24,047 nt of DNA from Flavobacteriaceae bacterium UBA4022. Its GTDB lineage: Bacteria; Bacteroidota; Bacteroidia; Flavobacteriales; Flavobacteriaceae. The position numbers and the translations under genes were made by a program. Where the stretch lies: positions 148,965 through 173,011 of the forward strand of contig DGAU01000011.1 in NCBI GenBank assembly GCA_002384055.1. The letters are read 5' to 3'. The notes under the pieces were generated by a model, which saw only the letters and a program-made list of their open reading frames with translations, made no database searches and had not been told where the DNA came from. Positions 6,966-12,951 of this stretch are shown piece after piece (within the stretch, counting starts at the first letter, position 1; every line of letters begins with the position of its first letter).

Positions 6966-7550
6966 GTGGTGATCAAGTTTTTAGCAAAGATTTTATTTTT
7001 CAAAATAATGGGCTGGTCTATTGAGGGAACCATAGACCCCAAAGTGACTCATGCGGTAATCATTGTGGTGCCGCACACCAGTTCATTTGATTTTATTTTA
7101 GGCTTGTTGATCAGAAGTGTTCTCGGTCTGCGCATTAATTATTTGGGTAAAAAGGAACTATTCATTTGGCCCTTTAAGTATTACTTCCGCTGGACTGGCG
7201 GACGTCCCTTAGACCGCACAGGAGGACAAAATAAGGTGTCGGCTATCGCTCATTTGTTTGAAGGAGAGAAATTATTTCGATTGGCCCTTTCGCCAGAAGG
7301 CACCCGCAAGAAAGTCAAAGACTGGCGTACTGGATTTTATTATATTGCTCAAGAGGCTCAGGTCCCCGTGGTGCCTATCGCCTTGTTTTATCGTGAAAAA
7401 CAAGTACGCATAGGCCAGCCCATCGAGATCACTGGCGCCATAGAAAAAGAATTGCCACAGATTCAACTGTTTTTCAAAGGGTCAAATGGAAAAGTTCCCG
7501 AATACTCTTGGGAATACAAAGATCAATCCGAAGATTCATCCATGGTATGA
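6966..7550 (+). CDS. 1-acyl-sn-glycerol-3-phosphate acyltransferase-like (PlsC family)
   Basis: Membrane-associated acyltransferase of the PlsC/LPLAT family, which moves a fatty acyl group to a lysophospholipid or related acceptor. The HX4D catalytic motif (H37-TSSF-D42) and the EGTR motif (111-114) are intact. The N-terminus (VIKFLAKILFFKIMGW) is hydrophobic. At 194 residues it is a short family member. It starts with GTG directly after the TAA of the kdsB-kdnB gene (a second GTG follows at 6969), so the two are cotranscribed and probably coupled. This suggests an envelope-lipid role, but the acceptor cannot be told from sequence. Its last 28 bases overlap the 3' end of yebC on the opposite strand. 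Confidence 0.88.
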   Translation: MVIKFLAKILFFKIMGWSIEGTIDPKVTHAVIIVVPHTSSFDFILGLLIRSVLGLRINYLGKKELFIWPFKYYFRWTGGRPLDRTGGQNKVSAIAHLFEGEKLFRLALSPEGTRKKVKDWRTGFYYIAQEAQVPVVPIALFYREKQVRIGQPIEITGAIEKELPQIQLFFKGSNGKVPEYSWEYKDQSEDSSMV

Positions 7551-8242
7551 TAGACGTTTTGAACGTCGTCATCTTCTTCAATCTTTTCGAGTAATTTGTC
7601 GACATCAGCAGCTTGTTCTGGGGTCAATGCTTTGGTTATCTGAGGGATGCGTTCGAAGCCCGAAGAGAGGATCTCCAATGACTGCGCCTCAAGATAGGAT
7701 TGAATGGCCCCAAAACTTTCGAATGGCGCATAAATAAGGCAGCCATCTTCATCTTCAAAAATTTCTTCCACACCAAAATCAATAAGTTCTAATTCGAGCT
7801 CTTCAAGATCCATAGCGCCTCTGTTGATCCGGAAATTGCATACATGATCAAACATAAACACGACCGATCCAGAGGTCCCAAGACTACCATCGCATTTATT
7901 AAAATACGAACGGACATTAGCGACCGTTCTGGTGTTGTTGTCGGTTGCGGTTTCGATAAGAATAGCAATGCCGTGTGGGGCATAGCCTTCAAAAACAATC
8001 TCTTTGAAATCGCCTAAGCTTTTGTCCGAAGCGCGTTTAATGGCGCGCTCTACATTGTCTTTGGGCATGTTGACGGCCTTGGCATTTTGGATGACCGCAC
8101 GCAGACGGGAATTACTGTCAGGGTCGGGGCCTCCATCTTTGACGGCCATAACAATGTCTTTGCCGATACGTGTAAAGGCCTTGCTCATGGCTGACCAACG
8201 TTTCATTTTACGTGCTTTTCGAAATTCGAAGGCTCTTCCCAT
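7523..8242 (-). CDS. yebC: YebC/PmpR family protein
   Basis: A 239-residue member of the YebC/PmpR/TACO1 family, with the N-terminus MGRAFEFRKARKMKRWSAMSKAFTRIGKDI and the conserved segments NMPKDNVERAIKRA and FEGYAPHGIAILIE. Family members were long annotated as DNA-binding regulators; mitochondrial TACO1, and more recently bacterial YebC, have been tied to translation of proline-rich stretches. Which applies here cannot be read from sequence. A -7 element (8266-8259) places transcription about 13 nt ahead of the ATG. The 3' end overlaps the acyltransferase gene convergently by 28 bp. Confidence 0.95.
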   Translation of the reverse strand: MGRAFEFRKARKMKRWSAMSKAFTRIGKDIVMAVKDGGPDPDSNSRLRAVIQNAKAVNMPKDNVERAIKRASDKSLGDFKEIVFEGYAPHGIAILIETATDNNTRTVANVRSYFNKCDGSLGTSGSVVFMFDHVCNFRINRGAMDLEELELELIDFGVEEIFEDEDGCLIYAPFESFGAIQSYLEAQSLEILSSGFERIPQITKALTPEQAADVDKLLEKIEEDDDVQNVYHTMDESSD

Positions 8243-8258
8243 AATTCTATTGTTTTAG

Positions 8259-8266
8259 CAAAAATA
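8259..8266 (-). promoter_or_regulatory. -7 element for yebC
   Basis: TATTTTTG on the minus strand (8266-8259) matches TAnnTTTG perfectly. It predicts a start near 8255 and a leader of about 13 nt. No -33 is evident in the A/T-rich upstream bases. Confidence 0.45.
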
Positions 8267-8321
8267 TAAATTCCAATGCTTATAAAAATAATTGTGATTA
8301 ATAATTCTGCGCGTTTGGTGT

Positions 8322-9197
8322 TTAATTGAGGCCAATCTGGAGTAATGTCTTTGGCGTGCTGATATGGCTAAGCGTGCAGGACTCTAGAACTGATTCGATA
8401 GAAAATTCTAAAAAACCTGGCCAATGATCGGCACGGCTCAGTAAGGCAAGGTATTGATCATCGTTGGAGTGATAGACATTCTTAATCTTAGGGTCCTTGA
8501 TGTTGAGTTTATGACAAATCTCTTGGATAAGGTCATTGTGGTGCATCACGTTTGAGCTGGCGATGTGGTAAACACCCACATGCCTTTTGTTGATCAAGTA
8601 GTGGATATGACGCACCACCTGAGTGATGGTCGTCGCACTGACAATAAGATTCGGAAACACGTCTATGGGCACCCGATTGATGATGCTTTGTTTGATCAAT
8701 TGCATGATTGGGGCATTGAAGCCAAGGACCATAGAAAGGCGCGCGATACAATACAATTGGCTGGGAAGTTCTTGGACTATTTTTTCTAATGCAATGAAAT
8801 ATCGCCCGGTCTGCGATTCGCTTATGGTACGCTCACCAGGGTATGATGGAAATTTTTTGACCGCATCAAATACCATTATATGGGATAAGAACATTAAAAA
8901 AGCGTTATGCTCACGGCAATAATGAGCCAATAATTTCATGGCCTCAATGCCCTGCGGGTAAGGGCTTCGGTGAGCGACAATGACCAGGTCAGGTTCTATG
9001 AGTTCCAAAATGGACGTCAGATCATCGCGGGTGGTGTCATACGTGATAAATGCCTGATTTCTCTGAAAACCGATGTCCTCTCCGGTAAAGGTTCCATATA
9101 CTTGGAAAAAAGGTTGCAGCTCTTTATAGAGGGAATGGCCCAAAAACCCACTACCTCCTAGGATCAAAATTCGGGGGGTGGAGGTATCGGGTTTCAT
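8322..9197 (-). CDS. SDR-like sugar-nucleotide reductase/epimerase family protein, degenerate active site
   Basis: A 291-residue Rossmann protein resembling RmlD-type extended short-chain dehydrogenases. The NAD(P)-binding GGSGFLG lies at about residues 14-20, and DLVIVAHRSPYPQG follows the usual DxVixxA pattern. The family's catalytic YxxxK should fall in GRYFIALEKIV, but the residue four after the Tyr is Leu, and the S-T-D before VFD is S-H-I, so the usual catalytic set is incomplete. The frame opens with TTG 9200 directly after the gcvT stop, but ATG 9197 is the likelier start. It follows gcvT in the same operon. It is probably conserved in flavobacteria; substrate and activity are unknown. 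Confidence 0.8.
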   Translation of the reverse strand: MKPDTSTPRILILGGSGFLGHSLYKELQPFFQVYGTFTGEDIGFQRNQAFITYDTTRDDLTSILELIEPDLVIVAHRSPYPQGIEAMKLLAHYCREHNAFLMFLSHIMVFDAVKKFPSYPGERTISESQTGRYFIALEKIVQELPSQLYCIARLSMVLGFNAPIMQLIKQSIINRVPIDVFPNLIVSATTITQVVRHIHYLINKRHVGVYHIASSNVMHHNDLIQEICHKLNIKDPKIKNVYHSNDDQYLALLSRADHWPGFLEFSIESVLESCTLSHISTPKTLLQIGLN

Positions 9198-9200
9198 CAA

Positions 9201-10286
9201 TTATGCTTTTTTGTAAAAAGGCAAGCGAACGATTTCTGCAGCGACAGATTTATTGCGTATTTCTACAAAAATATGAGTGCCTAGTGATTTATAATCACTA
9301 GTGACATAACCCATTCCAATACCTTTGCCCATAGAAGGAGACATGGTACCGCTAGTGACCTGTCCAATCGGACGGCCTTGTTCCTCCAAGATTCGGTATC
9401 CTTGACGCGGGATGCCCCGGTCCAGGAGTTCGAAAGCCACAAGTCTGCGTTGCGGTCCTTCTTCTTTTTGGCGGGCCAAGGCCTGGTGATTGGTGAATTC
9501 TTTGGTGAATTTGGTAATCCAACCAAGTCCCGCTTCGATCGGTGAGGTTTGATCATCGATATCGTTACCATAAAGGCAATACCCCATTTCTAGTCTTAGG
9601 GTGTCTCTGGCAGCGAGTCCTATAGGTTTTATGTTCCAGGGGATTCCGGCTTCGAACAGCGCACGCCATAAGGCTTCTGCTTGATTGTTTTTACAATAGA
9701 TTTCGAAACCACCACTCCCAGTGTATCCTGTAGCACTGACAATAATATCTTCAAGTCCCGCAACTTTGGTTTGCGTAAATGTGTAGAATTTTAGCTTGGA
9801 CAAATCTACTGTTGTCAGCTCCTGCAGTACTTCTAAGGCTTGTGGACCCTGCACGGCCAACAAGGAATATTCATCCGAGCGATTGGTCATCTGGGCACCC
9901 ATGGTATTGTGTTGTTGTATCCAGGCCCAGTCTTTTTCTATATTAGAGGCGTTGACCACCAACATATAGTGCTCATGATCAAAACGATAGATAATCAAAT
10001 CATCGACAATGCCTCCCTGGTCATTGGGCATACAGCTATACTGCGCCTGTCCGTCGACCATTATGGATGCATCATTGCTGCACACCGATTGGATCAGAGC
10101 CAAAGCATGAGGGCCTTGGATGAAAAATTCACCCATATGCGACACGTCAAAAACACCCACCCCAGCACGTACTGTTTCGTGTTCGGCGATCACGCCCTGA
10201 TAAGATACAGGCATATTGTAGCCTGCAAAGGGGACCATTTTGGCCCCTAAGGCCTCGTGAACTTTGGTTAATGCGGTATTTTTCAT
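9201..10286 (-). CDS. gcvT: Aminomethyltransferase (glycine cleavage T-protein)
   Basis: T-protein of the glycine cleavage system. It takes the aminomethyl group from lipoylated H-protein, passes the carbon to tetrahydrofolate and releases ammonia. The 361-residue length is typical. Visible are the N-terminal MVPFAGYNMPVSY and FDVSHMGEF, the folate-domain segment SATGYTGSGGFEIY, and AARDTLRLEMGYCLYGND with the conserved Arg. gcvH and gcvP are not in the window, so the system is scattered. It starts at ATG 10286, 17 nt after the predicted transcription start, and is followed at once by the SDR-like gene. Confidence 0.97.
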   Translation of the reverse strand: MKNTALTKVHEALGAKMVPFAGYNMPVSYQGVIAEHETVRAGVGVFDVSHMGEFFIQGPHALALIQSVCSNDASIMVDGQAQYSCMPNDQGGIVDDLIIYRFDHEHYMLVVNASNIEKDWAWIQQHNTMGAQMTNRSDEYSLLAVQGPQALEVLQELTTVDLSKLKFYTFTQTKVAGLEDIIVSATGYTGSGGFEIYCKNNQAEALWRALFEAGIPWNIKPIGLAARDTLRLEMGYCLYGNDIDDQTSPIEAGLGWITKFTKEFTNHQALARQKEEGPQRRLVAFELLDRGIPRQGYRILEEQGRPIGQVTSGTMSPSMGKGIGMGYVTSDYKSLGTHIFVEIRNKSVAAEIVRLPFYKKA

Positions 10287-10306
10287 GATCCAGATTTTAA
10301 GTCGTA

Positions 10307-10314
10307 CAAATTTA
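10307..10314 (-). promoter_or_regulatory. -7 element for gcvT
   Basis: TAAATTTG on the minus strand (10314-10307) is a perfect TAnnTTTG. A CTTG (10334-10331) lies about 16 nt upstream, shorter than the usual 19-21. The predicted start at about 10303 gives a 17-nt leader. No glycine riboswitch is apparent in this short leader. Confidence 0.5.
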
Positions 10315-10425
10315 ATAAAATAGCCAAAGACAAGGGGCGGTTACTTGCTATGTTATCAACAATTCCTGTTATCAAAAGGACTCTTTTTGGCGCTGAACCC
10401 AATCAATCAGCCAATTATAAGGCCT

Positions 10426-10450
10426 AAGTGCATCTGGCTTAGATGCATTT
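10426..10450 (+). repeat. Inverted repeat upstream of hutH (candidate operator or leader hairpin)
   Basis: AAGTGCATCT (10426-10435), loop GGCTT, then AGATGCATTT (10441-10450): ten pairs with one G-T and a perfect 7-bp core TGCATCT/AGATGCA. A second fold overlaps it: CTAAG (10424-10428) with CTTAG (10438-10442). No gene is transcribed into it on this strand from upstream, so it is not a terminator for a neighbour. It lies 50 nt before the hutH ATG. Confidence 0.6.
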
Positions 10451-10499
10451 TGATTCAGGGGATTTAATCTTTGCAGATTTATGCTTAAATTCGAAGCTT

Positions 10500-12011
10500 A
10501 TGAATGACCACCATTATATTAGTAAAGCGGCTTTGACCATTGAATCGGTTCACAGCATCATCGAGCAGCAAAAAGCTTTGGCCTTGAGTCCAGAGGCTAT
10601 GGATGCAATTGACACTTCATATAATTATTTGCACGAAAAAGTCGCCCGAGCCAAAAAACCTATTTATGGCATCAATACAGGATTTGGTTCCTTATGCGAC
10701 ACCAGTATTTCGGCTGATGACTTAGCGCAGCTACAAGAAAACATTGTCGTGTCTCATGCTTGTGGGACGGGTGCTTTGGTGCCAAAGGAAATTGTAAAAA
10801 TCATGCTTCTGCTCAAGATTCAATCCTTGAGCTATGGTTATAGCGGGATCCACCGGCAAACGGTCGAACGATTGATCGATTTTTATAACAACGACTTACT
10901 GCCTATTATCTATCAGCAAGGCAGCCTCGGAGCCTCAGGTGATTTAGCACCACTAGCACATTTGGCCTTGCCTTTACTAGGTAAAGGCCATTTTCATGGA
11001 CCTGACGGGCCCATTGAGGCCGAGCAAGTCCTTAAGGACCATAATTGGCTCCCCATCATCTTAGAGGCAAAAGAAGGTTTAGCCCTACTCAACGGAACTC
11101 AATTCATGAGTGCCTATGGGGTTTATGCATTGATTAAGAGCCACCGCTTAATGTATTTATCTGATTTAATCGCTGCGCTATCGATGGATGCATTCAACTG
11201 CAATAACAGCTCATTAGATCCGCTGATTCACTTGATCCGTCCCCACCAGGGTCAAATAAAAACAGCAGAACGCATTACTGGTTTTTTGGAAGGCAGTTCT
11301 GTAGAGCAGGCTCCGGATAAAAAAGTTCAGGACCCTTATTCTTTTCGTTGTGTGCCTCAGGTCCATGGCGCGACAAAGGACACGATTTCTTTTGTACGCA
11401 AAACCATGCAGACGGAAATCAATTCAGTGACCGACAATCCGCTGGTCTTTAGTGGCGATGATAAAATTATTTCTGGAGGAAATTTTCATGGTCAGCCTTT
11501 AGCACTCGGCCTGGACTTTATGGCCATTGCCATGGCTGAATTAGGTAATATTTCAGAGCGCCGCACCTATCAATTAATTAGTGGAACAAGAGGTTTGCCA
11601 GCATTTTTGGTCCAAAACCCAGGGCTCAATAGCGGATTGATGATCCTTCAGTATACTGCGGCGAGTATCGTGAGTCAAAACAAGCAATTGGCAACGCCGG
11701 CGTCGGTAGATTCCATTGTTTCTTCAAATGGTCAAGAGGATCATGTAAGTATGGGGGCTAATGCAGCGACCAAATGCGATCAGATTTTGACCAACCTCAC
11801 CACTGTATTGGCTATTGAACTCATTAACGCTTCTCAGGCCATGTATTTCAGAACAACACATGCAACTTCTGATTTTTTGGCTTCTGTACTCAAAGTCTTT
11901 CGAGCAGATGTCCCGATTGTGGAGCAGGACCGCATTCTGAGTACGGACATACACAATGCCATACAGTTCCTAGAACATTTAAACATTGACCCAGATGAGC
12001 TCTATCGCTAA
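10500..12011 (+). CDS. hutH: Histidine ammonia-lyase
   Basis: Removes ammonia from L-histidine to give urocanate, the first step of histidine breakdown. The enzyme uses a self-made MIO group from Ala-Ser-Gly, seen here in GSLGASGDLAPLAH (A145-S146-G147 from ATG 10500, close to 142-144 of the Pseudomonas enzyme). VVSHACGTG carries the His (H86) that marks histidine rather than tyrosine or phenylalanine lyases, and QEDHVSMG is intact. 503 residues is the normal length. The frame opens at ATG 10443, but that would add 19 unconserved residues and lies inside an inverted repeat, so ATG 10500 is preferred. hutU, hutI and hutG are absent here. Its 3' end overlaps the next gene by 17 bases. Confidence 0.93.
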   Translation: MNDHHYISKAALTIESVHSIIEQQKALALSPEAMDAIDTSYNYLHEKVARAKKPIYGINTGFGSLCDTSISADDLAQLQENIVVSHACGTGALVPKEIVKIMLLLKIQSLSYGYSGIHRQTVERLIDFYNNDLLPIIYQQGSLGASGDLAPLAHLALPLLGKGHFHGPDGPIEAEQVLKDHNWLPIILEAKEGLALLNGTQFMSAYGVYALIKSHRLMYLSDLIAALSMDAFNCNNSSLDPLIHLIRPHQGQIKTAERITGFLEGSSVEQAPDKKVQDPYSFRCVPQVHGATKDTISFVRKTMQTEINSVTDNPLVFSGDDKIISGGNFHGQPLALGLDFMAIAMAELGNISERRTYQLISGTRGLPAFLVQNPGLNSGLMILQYTAASIVSQNKQLATPASVDSIVSSNGQEDHVSMGANAATKCDQILTNLTTVLAIELINASQAMYFRTTHATSDFLASVLKVFRADVPIVEQDRILSTDIHNAIQFLEHLNIDPDELYR

Positions 12012-12918
12012 GTCTTATAGAAAAAACCTGACGGGTTTTTTGATTGCTGTTTTTGCGATTTTTGGTCAAGCCAAAATCCATAGCCAACAGTACGAACCAC
12101 TACTGAACGGTTTTAATGAATGGCATTTCACCAATTGTTATTTTGGCTGTCTCACGGATACTTATTTTACCAATGGCGATACCATTGTGAACAACACCTT
12201 TTATAAAGTTTTGGATGGCTATCATTATATTTCTCGTTCCTTCTGGTTGCGCGAAAATCAAGGATTACGGCAAGTCTTTTTGAGAATAGCTCAAGCAAAC
12301 GGCTCCTCAAGAGAATACTTGCTTTACGATTTTTCCTTGGGGGTCGGCGATTCTATAGACATGAAAAACCCTATCACGCCTTTTTATGAAGATGCTGGAT
12401 ATTATAAAGTGGACAGTATTATACCCAGGCCTTTAGTTGATGGAAATGATTACCGACACTTTTATCTGAGTCCCAGCACATCCAATACGGTCAGTACCAA
12501 TACATGCGTTTGGGTTGAAGGAGTAGGTTCGTTGTCTCTGATCAACGCGCCGAGTGGTTTTCCTGATATCAACCAGGTAGGGGCTTTGAGTTGTTTTTTC
12601 AAAAACGGGACTCCGTTTTATGTCAATTTAGATTCAATAAGTAGCTGTGCGCCCTTGTTGGGCCAGCCTGATCTAAAAGTGCAGCCCAAGCTTCAGGGCA
12701 TCTATCATAAAAATACGGGGGTTTTGTCTTTGATCAACACCCAGGATCTAAAAACATTGATGTTGACGGATATACGTGGCCGGACAATCAATACGTTGCT
12801 TCATGAGCAGGAACCTTCACTTGAGTGGCCACTGGAGTCCCTTAATAATGGCTTATATTTTGTCCATGGGCGTGACCAAAGAGGCTCTTGGGTCACGCTT
12901 AAATTTATGGTCGACTAA
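11995..12918 (+). CDS. Secreted protein with T9SS type A sorting-like C-terminus
   Basis: A 307-residue exported protein. The N-terminus has basic residues (KSYRKN), a hydrophobic core (LTGFLIAVFAIFG) and a likely cleavage site after GQA or HSQ. The last roughly 75 residues (GVLSLINTQ ... LMLTDIRGRTINTLL ... LNNGLYFVHGRD ... VTLKFMVD) have the pattern of the type IX secretion type A C-terminal domain. The middle is rich in aromatic residues and has several cysteines (NCYFGCLTD, NTCVWVEG, SSCAPLL); I recognise no catalytic domain. ATG 11995 lies inside the 3' end of hutH (17-bp overlap), so the two are translated from one mRNA. The likely role is at or beyond the outer membrane. Confidence 0.8.
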   Translation: MSSIAKSYRKNLTGFLIAVFAIFGQAKIHSQQYEPLLNGFNEWHFTNCYFGCLTDTYFTNGDTIVNNTFYKVLDGYHYISRSFWLRENQGLRQVFLRIAQANGSSREYLLYDFSLGVGDSIDMKNPITPFYEDAGYYKVDSIIPRPLVDGNDYRHFYLSPSTSNTVSTNTCVWVEGVGSLSLINAPSGFPDINQVGALSCFFKNGTPFYVNLDSISSCAPLLGQPDLKVQPKLQGIYHKNTGVLSLINTQDLKTLMLTDIRGRTINTLLHEQEPSLEWPLESLNNGLYFVHGRDQRGSWVTLKFMVD

Positions 12919-12951
12919 GTAGTCAAATACCGTTGTCAATGTTATATCGGT

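Noticed and set aside
9840..10250. 136-codon plus-strand frame opposite gcvT
   Set aside because: Shadow of gcvT; the translation is rich in His, Gly and Ile with no known motif.
10287..10306. Glycine riboswitch ahead of gcvT
   Set aside because: The predicted leader is only about 17 nt and no paired glycine-aptamer core is visible between gcvT and hutH.
10443..10499. Longer hutH start at ATG 10443
   Set aside because: The ATG falls inside the inverted repeat and the added residues are not like any lyase N-terminus; ATG 10500 matches the family length.
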